Assembly (NCBI RefSeq): GCF_014192645.1
Contig: NZ_JACHYE010000006.1
Coordinates: 62,001-126,000, forward strand
Reading direction: 5' to 3'
DNA from: Herbaspirillum sp. Sphag64
GTDB taxonomy: Bacteria > Pseudomonadota > Gammaproteobacteria > Burkholderiales > Burkholderiaceae_D
Length of the DNA stretch: 64,000 nt
Part shown: piece by piece, positions 7,760 to 15,737 of the stretch
Layout: each line of letters opens with the position of its first letter
Numbering within the stretch: the first letter of the stretch is position 1
The notes under the pieces: generated by a model
Told to the model about the DNA's origin: nothing
Seen by the model: the letters and a program-made list of their open reading frames with translations, nothing else
The model's database searches: none
Translations under genes and position numbers: made by a program

Positions 7760-9427
7760 ATGCTGGCCACCGACCACCGCTGGAATCGTCGGCAGCTCAA
7801 TCGCGCCGAACGGTTGCAGCGTGCCGCGAACGTGCTTGGCACGGCACTCGAGGGCAAGCTCTTGCCCGCCGCGCGTATTGCCGATTTGTTATATGCCGTG
7901 ATTGAGCCCGGAGACCGCGTTTGCCTCGAAGGCAATAACCAGAAACAGGCAGATTTCCTCTCCAAGGCGCTCGCCGCACTGGATCCGGGCCGGGTGCATG
8001 ATCTGCACATGCTGTTCTCGGTGCTCGCGCTACCGGAGCATCTGGATGTGTTTGAAAAGGGCATTGCCTCGAAGCTGGATTTTTCCTTCTCCGGCCCGCA
8101 GGCTGGTCGCTTGGCCAAGCTGGCTTCGGCTGGCAAGCTCAATATTGGCGCAATTCATACCTATCTTGAGCTGTTCGGTCGCTACTTCGTTGATCTGACG
8201 CCACGGGTAGCACTGGTGGCTGCGCAGGCGGCGGATCGTCACGGCAATCTTTATACCGGCCCGAATACCGAAGATACGCCGGCCATTGTCGAAGCGACGA
8301 CCTTTAGCGGTGGCATCGTGATTGCGCAGGTCAATGAGATTGTGGATGTGTTACCACGTATCGATATTCCGGCTGACTGGGTCGGCTTTGTGGTCAAAGC
8401 GCCGACACCGCATTACATCGAACCGCTGTTTACACGCGACCCGGCGCAGATTTCCGAAATTCAGGTGTTGATGGCGATGATGGCGATCAAGGGCATCTAT
8501 GCCGAATATGGCGTGCAGCGCCTCAATCACGGGATTGGCTTTGATACCGCCGCGATTGAACTGATTTTGCCGACCTATGGTGAATCGCTTGGTCTGCGCG
8601 GGAAGATTTGCAAACACTGGGCGTTGAACCCACATCCGGCACTGATTCCAGCAATTGAGGCGGGCTTTGTGGAGTCGGTACACTCATTTGGTTCAGAGTT
8701 GGGCATGGAGGATTACATCCGTGCCCGTCCTGATATTTTCTTCGTTGGTCCCGATGGATCAATGCGTAGCAATCGGGCCTTTTCGCAAACCGCCGGGCAT
8801 TATGCCTGCGACATGTTCATCGGTTCCACGCTACAGATCGACTTGCAGGGCAATTCCTCAACCGCCACGTTGGGCCGGATTGCCGGTTTTGGTGGCGCAC
8901 CGAATATGGGCGCGGATGCACGCGGACGGCGTCATGCCAGTGCTGCGTGGCTCAAGGCAGGCGAGCAGGCCCGCCGTGGCAAGCAGGTGATTCCGCGCGG
9001 CCAGAAGCTGGTGGTGCAGACAGTCGAAACCTTCCGTGAACATATGCAGCCCGCCTTCGTCGATCGGCTCGATGCGTGGCAATTGGCGGAACAGGCCAAT
9101 ATGCCGATTCCACCGGTCATGATTTACGGGGACGATGTGACGCATATCCTGACCGAGGAAGGCATTGCCAATCTGCTGTTATGTCGTACCGACGAGGAGC
9201 GTGAACAGGCTATCCGTGGCGTCGCCGGTTACACCCAGGTCGGGCTTGGCCGCGACAAGCGCATGGTCGAAAATCTGCGTGATCGTGGCATTATCCGTCG
9301 CGCTGAAGACCTCGGTATCGACAAACGGCTGGCGACCCGCGATCTGCTGGCAGCGAAGAACATGAAGGACCTGGTGCGCGCCTCGGGTGGTCTCTACAAT
9401 CCACCGAAGCGCTTCCGGAACTGGTAG
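7760..9427 (+). CDS. mdcA: malonate decarboxylase alpha subunit (acetyl-S-ACP:malonate ACP transferase)
   Basis: The 555-residue protein is the CoA-transferase-like subunit that exchanges acetyl for malonyl on the carrier protein, giving malonyl-S-ACP and acetate. Full family length and characteristic stretches are present, for example RVCLEGNNQKQADFLSKAL near the start, and HGIGFDTAAIELILPTYGE and GNSSTATLGRIAGFGGAPNM in the body. The start ATG lies immediately after the transporter stop, with GGGAG upstream. It is the first of the seven-gene decarboxylase run A-C-D-E-G-B-H, the same order as in Acinetobacter. Confidence 0.95.
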   Translation: MLATDHRWNRRQLNRAERLQRAANVLGTALEGKLLPAARIADLLYAVIEPGDRVCLEGNNQKQADFLSKALAALDPGRVHDLHMLFSVLALPEHLDVFEKGIASKLDFSFSGPQAGRLAKLASAGKLNIGAIHTYLELFGRYFVDLTPRVALVAAQAADRHGNLYTGPNTEDTPAIVEATTFSGGIVIAQVNEIVDVLPRIDIPADWVGFVVKAPTPHYIEPLFTRDPAQISEIQVLMAMMAIKGIYAEYGVQRLNHGIGFDTAAIELILPTYGESLGLRGKICKHWALNPHPALIPAIEAGFVESVHSFGSELGMEDYIRARPDIFFVGPDGSMRSNRAFSQTAGHYACDMFIGSTLQIDLQGNSSTATLGRIAGFGGAPNMGADARGRRHASAAWLKAGEQARRGKQVIPRGQKLVVQTVETFREHMQPAFVDRLDAWQLAEQANMPIPPVMIYGDDVTHILTEEGIANLLLCRTDEEREQAIRGVAGYTQVGLGRDKRMVENLRDRGIIRRAEDLGIDKRLATRDLLAAKNMKDLVRASGGLYNPPKRFRNW

Positions 9428-9435
9428 GAGCAAGT

Positions 9436-9759
9436 ATGGAAACCTTAAATTTTCGTTTTGAAAATGGTGCACAGAGCGGCCATCGCCGCATCAGTGCCAC
9501 GCCAGAATTGGTCGGTGTGGTCAGCTCCGGCAATCTGGAAGTCTTGATCGAACCGGCTCAGTTGGGTGGCGCCTGCAGTATTGAGATCAAGACGGCGGCA
9601 CGCGGTTTTGGTGCGATCTGGGAAGCCGTGATTGGCGATTTCAACCAGCGCTGGTTGTTGGCAGATACGCGTATTTCCATCAATGATATGGGCGCGACTC
9701 CGGCGGTAGTGAGTCTGCGTCTGGATCAGGCTGTCGAATCTCTGGTGGAGGAAAAATGA
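9436..9759 (+). CDS. mdcC: malonate decarboxylase acyl carrier protein (delta subunit)
   Basis: The 107-residue carrier holds the 2'-(5''-phosphoribosyl)-3'-dephospho-CoA prosthetic group on a serine. That serine is most likely Ser31 in the motif VVSSGNLEVL, which matches the family's SGD/SGN-LEVL attachment site. The C-terminal half contains the family's GFGAIWEAVI and DMGATPAVVSLRL. It lies eight bases after mdcA, with a plain GGAG site, and overlaps mdcD by ATGA. The group is built by MdcB and attached by MdcG, both downstream. Confidence 0.93.
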   Translation: METLNFRFENGAQSGHRRISATPELVGVVSSGNLEVLIEPAQLGGACSIEIKTAARGFGAIWEAVIGDFNQRWLLADTRISINDMGATPAVVSLRLDQAVESLVEEK

Positions 9760-10664
9760 GCCTCAGCTATCTGGAAGCAACAGCGCGCGAGCGGATTCAA
9801 ACGCTGCTCGATGAAGACAGCTTTGAAGAGTTTCTACCGCCAGCGCAGCGTGTGGTCAGTCCGCATCTGGGGCAACTCGATGCGCCGGTATCGTTCGACG
9901 ATGGCGTCGTCATTGGACGTGGCAGCCTGGGCGGCAAGACGGTCTTTGCGGCGGCACAGGAGGGCGGCTTCATGGGGGGCGCGGTTGGCGAGGTGCACGG
10001 TGCCAAGCTGGTCGGCTTGCTCAGGCGTGCCTTGCAGGAACGCCCGGCAGCGGTGTTGCTGCTGCTCGAAACTGGCGGAGTGCGACTGCATGAGGCCAAT
10101 GCAGGCTTGATCGCCGTGTCCGAAGTGATGCGTGCCGTACTCGATACACGGGCCCAGAATATCCCGGTGATTGTGCTCGTCGGTGGCTCCAACGGCTGCT
10201 TTGGCGGGATGGGAATCGTTGCCCGTTGTGCCAATGTCATCATCATGTCGGAAGAAGGGCGGCTGGCCATGTCTGGCCCGGAAGTGATCGAGACCGCCAA
10301 TGGCGTGGAAGAGTTTGACTCCCGTGATCGCGCCCTGGTATGGCGCACCACCGGCGGCAAGCATCGTTATCTGCTGGGAGATTGCCAGCAGATCGTGGCG
10401 GATGATGTGGATGCCTTCCGCGCGGCAACCGAACAGGTCGTAGCGAAACTGGAAGGCGGCAATGTAGCGCTGACACTGGCTGGTCTGGAGGCGGAACAGG
10501 CGTTGCTGGAGCAGCGTATTACGCGTTTTGGCGAGGCGAGTGATCCCTTGCAGATCTGGACTAACCTTGGCTTGAGCCCGGCGCAGGCACAGTCATTGCC
10601 GATGCTGGAAGCGCATGATTTTGTTGCGCTGGCCGATGACTATCGTGTGAAGGGGCAAGCATGA
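9756..10664 (+). CDS. mdcD: malonate decarboxylase beta subunit
   Basis: The 302-residue protein is related to carboxyltransferase subunits of the acetyl-CoA carboxylase family. With the gamma subunit it decarboxylates malonyl-S-ACP to acetyl-S-ACP and CO2. Visible family motifs are FMGGAVGEVHGAKLVGLL, LLLETGGVRLHEANAGL and GGSNGCFGGMGIVARC, the last forming the oxyanion-hole glycines of the crotonase-like fold. Length is normal. It overlaps mdcC and mdcE by four bases each. Confidence 0.93.
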   Translation: MSLSYLEATARERIQTLLDEDSFEEFLPPAQRVVSPHLGQLDAPVSFDDGVVIGRGSLGGKTVFAAAQEGGFMGGAVGEVHGAKLVGLLRRALQERPAAVLLLLETGGVRLHEANAGLIAVSEVMRAVLDTRAQNIPVIVLVGGSNGCFGGMGIVARCANVIIMSEEGRLAMSGPEVIETANGVEEFDSRDRALVWRTTGGKHRYLLGDCQQIVADDVDAFRAATEQVVAKLEGGNVALTLAGLEAEQALLEQRITRFGEASDPLQIWTNLGLSPAQAQSLPMLEAHDFVALADDYRVKGQA

Positions 10665-11374
10665 ACTGGCAAGCGCTGATTGACGCCTTGTTCCCACAAG
10701 GTCATAGCATCACCGAGAAAGACTATTTTTTATCAGGTACAGCACAGGTTGATGGTGATACCGTCAGTGTGGTCGGTACCACCGGACATACGCCCATCGG
10801 GATCGAGATTGCGCTGGCCCAGGCACAGGCGATTCTGGCAACGGTACGAACACATCCGGGACGACCCATCGTGATTCTGGTCGATACCCAAGGCCAGCGA
10901 CTACGCCATCGCGATGAAATGCTGGGGATCAACAGCTATATGGCACATCTGGGCAAGTGTATCGATCTGGCTCGGCGTCAAGGGCACAAGATCATTGCGC
11001 TGGTCTATGATCAGGCGCTGTCGGGTGGTTTCATTACCAGCGGCCTGATGGCCGACGCCTGCTATGCGCTGCCTCAAGCCACGATTCGCGTCATGGGCTT
11101 GCCTGCCATGGCAAGAATTACCAAGGTGCCGGAAGAGCGCCTGGTGGAGCTGGCCAAGAGCAATCCGGTGTTTGCTCCCGGTCCGGAGAATTACCATCGC
11201 ATGGGTGGCGTAGCAGAGATCTGGAATGGCGATCTGGCCGCACAATTGGTTGAGGCACTGGCTACGGCGTCTGCTCAGGATCAGCGCGCAGCACTCGGTC
11301 AGCAACGTGGTGGTCGAAACTGGTCACAGCGTGTGGTCAACGCCATCGTCAATGACACGCATGTCCAGCCTTGA
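10661..11374 (+). CDS. mdcE: malonate decarboxylase gamma subunit
   Basis: The 237-residue partner of MdcD completes the carboxyltransferase-like decarboxylase. It has the motifs GHTPIGIEIALAQAQ, ILVDTQGQRLRHRDEMLG and the glycine-containing ALVYDQALSGGFITSGLMA. These agree with the soluble, biotin-independent MdcE type rather than the Na+-pumping MadB/MadD enzymes. The 3' end overlaps the start of mdcG by 14 bases or more. Confidence 0.92.
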   Translation: MNWQALIDALFPQGHSITEKDYFLSGTAQVDGDTVSVVGTTGHTPIGIEIALAQAQAILATVRTHPGRPIVILVDTQGQRLRHRDEMLGINSYMAHLGKCIDLARRQGHKIIALVYDQALSGGFITSGLMADACYALPQATIRVMGLPAMARITKVPEERLVELAKSNPVFAPGPENYHRMGGVAEIWNGDLAAQLVEALATASAQDQRAALGQQRGGRNWSQRVVNAIVNDTHVQP

Positions 11375-12065
11375 TCGGCGCCACTGGCTGGTGTGGTTGA
11401 GCGCGGCCGGTTGGGAGCAGGCTGCCACTGATCTGTCCGCAGAGCAGCGTGCGCTGGTGCAGCGCTGGCAACAACATGACTGGCCCGCGATCGTACGGCG
11501 TCGCGATGCACGCAGCCGCGCCAGCGAAATGTGCATTGGCATTGCCTTCCCACCAGATGCCAACGGTGACAAGTTGCGCCTGTCATTGCGGGTACCACGG
11601 TCCGAAGTACGGGAGACACGTGCGCCGCTGCTGATTGCCGAAGTCATTGAGCAGGCCCCATTAGCCTGGCGTGCGGCACTGGAAAAATTGCAGACGCATG
11701 TGCAGGCACAAGGACTGGACATGCGCGTATACGGCTCACTGGCCTTGCAGGTGCTGACCGGCGAAACCTATCTGCGGCCTGTTTCGGATATTGATCTGCT
11801 ATTTAGTCCGGCAGACCAGACGCAACTGGTGAATGGCATGGCCTTGCTGGAGCGCTATGCGCAAGCTTTGCCACTCGATGGCGAAGTCATGTTTCCGGAT
11901 GGTGCCGTGGCCTGGAAGGAGTGGCATCAGGTGGCGGACCAGCCAGGTGGCCGGGTACTGCTCAAGCGTCAACATGATGTGGCCTTGCTGCTGGTCGCCG
12001 ATGTGGTAGGCGCCCTGACCAGGCTGCTACCACCGGAATCAATCAACTCAGTCGAGAAGGAATAG
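11361..12065 (+). CDS. mdcG: malonate decarboxylase holo-ACP synthase (phosphoribosyl-dephospho-CoA transferase)
   Basis: MdcG attaches the prosthetic group to apo-MdcC. It belongs to the nucleotidyltransferase fold, and the GSLALQVLTGETYLRPVSDIDLLF stretch contains the GS and paired Asp residues that bind metal and nucleotide. I use the ATG giving MSSLDRRHWLVWLS because other MdcG proteins open with a similar HxLLWL stretch; an ATG three codons upstream is equally possible. Both lie inside the end of mdcE and neither has a clear ribosome binding site, so translation probably depends on coupling. Length (234) is slightly above the usual 200-215. Confidence 0.88.
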   Translation: MSSLDRRHWLVWLSAAGWEQAATDLSAEQRALVQRWQQHDWPAIVRRRDARSRASEMCIGIAFPPDANGDKLRLSLRVPRSEVRETRAPLLIAEVIEQAPLAWRAALEKLQTHVQAQGLDMRVYGSLALQVLTGETYLRPVSDIDLLFSPADQTQLVNGMALLERYAQALPLDGEVMFPDGAVAWKEWHQVADQPGGRVLLKRQHDVALLLVADVVGALTRLLPPESINSVEKE

Positions 12066-12067
12066 GC

Positions 12068-13030
12068 ATGGCTGCATTACGTTCTTCAGCAGTCGTACCG
12101 CCGGCAGCTCCAATCGGCCGGTCATCGTTGCCCCATCGTCTCGGTCATCCATCGCTGCGGTCATCACATCGGGCCGATCGCGCCTTCTGCAATACCTTGG
12201 CACGTCAGGCGGTGCGCAGCCTTTATCATGAATTGACGCTCTATCCCAAGCCCGGATTGGTATCGTTGGTCGATAACGGTAGTCATGACGATATGAATGC
12301 CAGCACCTTCATGCGCAGCCTGTTTGCGCTGCGCCACTATTTCCGCGCGATTGCGTGGGCCGGTATGCGACGCACCTCGTTTGCGGAACTCAAAGCGCTC
12401 GCCATCACTGCGGAAACCCGTATGCTCAAGGCAACCGGTGGAATCAATACCCATCGTGGTGCCATTTTTTGCATGGGCATGCTCTGTGCTGCTATGGCTG
12501 CTTGCCGGGCGCAGCAGATTGCGCTGTCGATTCCGGCGGTGCGGGCCGTGTTACTGATTTTATGGGGAGAGGCGCTGACGGCACATGCTGCAATCAAGCT
12601 CACGGATGTCGCGCTTACCGATGTGAGTCACGGCTTGCAGGTGGCAGCCGATCATGCAGTCGGTGGAGCGCGCGAGGAGGGAGCGTTAGGCTTCCCGGCG
12701 GTGTTCGAGATTGCCTTGCCACAGTTGCAGGCAAGCCTTGCCGCTGGCCGGGACGTGCAATCTGCGAGAGTGGAGACCTTGTTTGCGCTGATGGCACACA
12801 TCAGTGACACCAATATCTATCATCGAGGTGGTGCCGGTGGTGCAGCACTGGTGCGCCAGACTAGTCTGGCATTTCTGCAGGCCGGTGGCACAGGTGCCGC
12901 GGACTGGCAGGCCCGGGCTGAGCTAATTCATCATCAATTTGTACAGGAACGCCTGTCTCCTGGAGGCGCTGCCGATCTGCTGGCAGCAGCATGTCTGGTA
13001 CAGGCTATCTGTGCAGCTCACGCGCAATGA
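12068..13030 (+). CDS. mdcB: triphosphoribosyl-dephospho-CoA synthase
   Basis: MdcB joins ATP and 3'-dephospho-CoA to make the prosthetic-group precursor that MdcG uses (CitG/MdcB family). Diagnostic motifs are ELTLYPKPGLVSLVDNGSHDDMN, GINTHRGAIFCMGMLCAA and DTNIYHRGGAGGAALV. The protein is 320 residues, with an N-terminal 35-residue Ala/Pro/Ser/Arg-rich extension before the core. A GTG or later start is conceivable, but the ATG follows the mdcG stop by two bases, with AAGGAA upstream. Confidence 0.92.
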   Translation: MAALRSSAVVPPAAPIGRSSLPHRLGHPSLRSSHRADRAFCNTLARQAVRSLYHELTLYPKPGLVSLVDNGSHDDMNASTFMRSLFALRHYFRAIAWAGMRRTSFAELKALAITAETRMLKATGGINTHRGAIFCMGMLCAAMAACRAQQIALSIPAVRAVLLILWGEALTAHAAIKLTDVALTDVSHGLQVAADHAVGGAREEGALGFPAVFEIALPQLQASLAAGRDVQSARVETLFALMAHISDTNIYHRGGAGGAALVRQTSLAFLQAGGTGAADWQARAELIHHQFVQERLSPGGAADLLAAACLVQAICAAHAQ

Positions 13031-13045
13031 GATAAGTCAAATGAC

Positions 13046-13990
13046 ATGAGTCATCGATTTGCCATTTTATGTCCGGGCCAAGGCGGACAACATCCTGGGA
13101 TGTTCGACCTGCTGCGCGCCGATCCACGTGGTAGCGAGATTCTGCAGGCGCTGGGAATGGATCAGCAGCTTGGGCTGATTAGCCAGAATAGTATCTCCTC
13201 CGTACTGACAAATTCGGAACAGCTATTTGCCAATCGTTATGCACAACCTTTGATTGTGTCTGCCGGTGTGGCTTGCTGGGAATGCTTGCGACCGTCTCTA
13301 CCGGTACCGGATCTGGTGCTTGGCTACAGCGTCGGTGAGATCACCGCCTATAGCGTGGCCGGCTGGTGGTCGCCTGCAACGGCAATTGAGACTGCTGTGC
13401 AGCGTGCGCGCTATATGGATGACTGTCTCGCACAACAACCTGCGCAAGGGCTGATGGCGGTCACCGGCATGCCGTTGGAACAAAGCCACGCATGGCTGCA
13501 AACGTATGGCATATACGTCGCCATTGAGACAGATGACGACAGCATCATCGCTGGCGGTACCATGGGCAACTTGCGTGCAGTGCAGAACGAGCTTGATGCG
13601 GCCGGTGTGCGCACCACGCTGTTGCCTGTCAGTGTGGCTTCCCATACACCGCTGATGCTTGCTGCTGTAGCACCCTATGCCAAATGGCTTGGCAGCCTTA
13701 GCTGGCAAGCACCTTCTTGCCGTCTGATAGCTGGTGTTACAGCACAGGCAGTGCATCATCAACAGGAGGCTGCTGCCACGATGCTGCGTCAGCTGACCGA
13801 GACCATACACTGGGCATCCTGCATGGACAGTCTGGTTGAGCAGGGTATTGGCGTCGCCTTGGAGCTGGGACCGGGATCGGCACTGTCGCGCATGTTGCGG
13901 CAACGGCATCCAGATATTGCATGTCGGTCATTGGCAGATTTTCGTACCACCAGCGGCGCATTGCGTTGGCTTGAACGACAACTCTATTAA
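13046..13990 (+). CDS. mdcH: malonate decarboxylase epsilon subunit (malonyl-CoA:ACP transacylase)
   Basis: The 314-residue FabD-like acyltransferase primes the carrier protein with malonyl from malonyl-CoA. It has the N-terminal PGQGGQHPGMF, the nucleophile elbow LGYSVGEITAYS with catalytic Ser near residue 95, an Arg-bearing AVQRARYMDD, and the late His in VASHTPLM. It is the last gene of the malonate operon. The start lies 15 bases past mdcB with a weak ribosome binding site. Confidence 0.92.
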   Translation: MSHRFAILCPGQGGQHPGMFDLLRADPRGSEILQALGMDQQLGLISQNSISSVLTNSEQLFANRYAQPLIVSAGVACWECLRPSLPVPDLVLGYSVGEITAYSVAGWWSPATAIETAVQRARYMDDCLAQQPAQGLMAVTGMPLEQSHAWLQTYGIYVAIETDDDSIIAGGTMGNLRAVQNELDAAGVRTTLLPVSVASHTPLMLAAVAPYAKWLGSLSWQAPSCRLIAGVTAQAVHHQQEAAATMLRQLTETIHWASCMDSLVEQGIGVALELGPGSALSRMLRQRHPDIACRSLADFRTTSGALRWLERQLY

Positions 13991-14307
13991 GTGTGCTTGT
14001 CGATTCAACAGGCATTTATCCCCGCACAACAGACTACTGGGGATGATGTTAAAACCTACTGGTAAGGATGTTTTCTTTTGTTGTTATCTCTTGTCCCGAT
14101 TGTGCAAATCATCGTGTAATCAAGGCTTACGCGCTTGAAATGTAACAGCTATTTCGCTACATTAAGTAGGAATCCGTAGCTAAAAAAACCATTGCTGCAA
14201 CCCACAAAATTCAAGCAAATAAAATACGGTCGCGCATTCCACATGATGTTCAGCAGGGGGTGAGAATCATGTGAAGACCGCTGTGATTGAGCAAACGGAC
14301 CCAATTG
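13991..14307. other. intergenic region between mdcH and a sensor kinase
   Basis: No gene is seen. ATCCCC (14018-14023) and GGGGAT (14039-14044) form a hairpin without a T-run, a possible 3' end for the mdc transcript. Closer to the kinase, CACATGAT (14240-14247) and ATCATGTG (14266-14273) make an 8-base inverted repeat 18 bases apart, which could be an operator. Confidence 0.45.
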
Positions 14308-15639
14308 ATGACTTCAGAACACGATGCCGTTGGTGGTGCAGATTTTCGTCTCATTTTCGAGTCAGTGCCTGGACTGTTTATGGTGCTGCTCCCCGATCTG
14401 ACGATTGCCGCCGCCAGCGATGCTTATCTGCGGGCGACGTTAGCCGACCGTGCTCAGGTTGTCGGTCGCCATTTGTTTGATGTCTTTCCTGATAATCCCG
14501 GCAATGAGGCTGCCGATGGCGTTGCCAACCTGCGTAGTTCGCTGCAGCGGGTGATCCAGAGTCGGGTGCCTGACATCATGGCACTGCAACGCTACGATGT
14601 GCCGCTCCCGGATGGTGATGGCTTCGAGGAGCGCTATTGGAGTCCGTCCAATTATCCGGTGTTGGATCAGTATGGGCAGCTGCTATACATCATCCATCGC
14701 GCAGAAGATGTCACCGATTATGCGCTGATCAAAAAGGAACGTGATGAGCTCAAACGTGGGGTGGATCAGGCCGAGCAGGAGTGGTCCATGCAAGCCGACG
14801 ATACCGCCGGAGGGACGCGCCATCTGCATGCCTTGAACCGGGCGCTGAAGCTGGAAATCCTGGCGCGCAACAAGCTTGAGGACGACAACAGCGAACTGAC
14901 AGAGCAACTCAAGCACAATATTGAACAACTTGAAGCCAGCAACAAGGAGCTGGAGAGCTTCAGTTATTCGGTATCGCACGATTTGCGCGCGCCGTTACGT
15001 GCGATTGATGGTTTTGCGCGCATCCTGGAAGAAGATATCGCCGATCAGCTGGATGTCGAGGCCCGTCGCAAGCTGCAGGTGATACGCGACAATGTGCGCA
15101 ATATGGGACGCCTGATCGAGGCATTGCTGGAGTACTCGCGGCTGGGCCGCAAGGAGTTGAGCGCTAGCCCGGTCGACATGACAATGATAGCGCGTACCGG
15201 ATTCGAGACGGTGCTGGCTGAGTTCAGCAAACTACATCCGACGCACAATGTGAACCTGCATCTCGATGAGCTGCCGGCAGCACAAGGCGATGTGCCGCTG
15301 CTGCGTCAGGTCTGGTTCAACCTGCTGGCCAATGCCTGCAAGTTTTCCGTCAATAACCCTGAGGCCAGCATCTGGATCAGTGGCGAGCAGTGTGAAGACA
15401 GACTGATCTATCGCATCAGAGATAACGGTGCCGGGTTCGATATGCGCTATCAAACCAAACTGTTTGGCATGTTTCAGCGTCTGCATCGGCTGAGTGAATT
15501 TGAGGGAATCGGGGCCGGACTAGCCATTGCGCAACGCATTCTCATGCGCCATGGCGGACAGATTGAGGCGCAGGGGATTGTCGGTGAGGGCGCTACATTC
15601 ACGTTTTCCTTACCGCTTTCTATGCGTTCCCCGGCATGA
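14308..15639 (+). CDS. soluble PAS-domain sensor histidine kinase
   Basis: The 443-residue protein has an N-terminal PAS domain (about 10-135), a coiled linker (about 140-215), HisKA with the phosphorylated His in SYSVSHDLRAPLRAID (about residue 224), and an ATPase domain with N-box NLLANACKFS and G-boxes DNGAGFDMRY and GIGAGLAIAQR. The LFGMFQRLHRLSEFEG stretch resembles phytochrome-type kinases. There is no membrane segment, so it senses a cytoplasmic signal. I chose the ATG at MTSEHD; a TTG seven codons earlier is possible. The receiver-EAL protein encoded 98 bases downstream is the likely partner. Confidence 0.88.
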   Translation: MTSEHDAVGGADFRLIFESVPGLFMVLLPDLTIAAASDAYLRATLADRAQVVGRHLFDVFPDNPGNEAADGVANLRSSLQRVIQSRVPDIMALQRYDVPLPDGDGFEERYWSPSNYPVLDQYGQLLYIIHRAEDVTDYALIKKERDELKRGVDQAEQEWSMQADDTAGGTRHLHALNRALKLEILARNKLEDDNSELTEQLKHNIEQLEASNKELESFSYSVSHDLRAPLRAIDGFARILEEDIADQLDVEARRKLQVIRDNVRNMGRLIEALLEYSRLGRKELSASPVDMTMIARTGFETVLAEFSKLHPTHNVNLHLDELPAAQGDVPLLRQVWFNLLANACKFSVNNPEASIWISGEQCEDRLIYRIRDNGAGFDMRYQTKLFGMFQRLHRLSEFEGIGAGLAIAQRILMRHGGQIEAQGIVGEGATFTFSLPLSMRSPA

Positions 15640-15737
15640 ATTGAGCGTGCTCAAGCTGCAGCAAGAATAATAACAATACGTCAGTCAAGCACGCGTTCAT
15701 TCGCACAATAAGTAGCAGGCAGCAAAGAGGTGATTCG

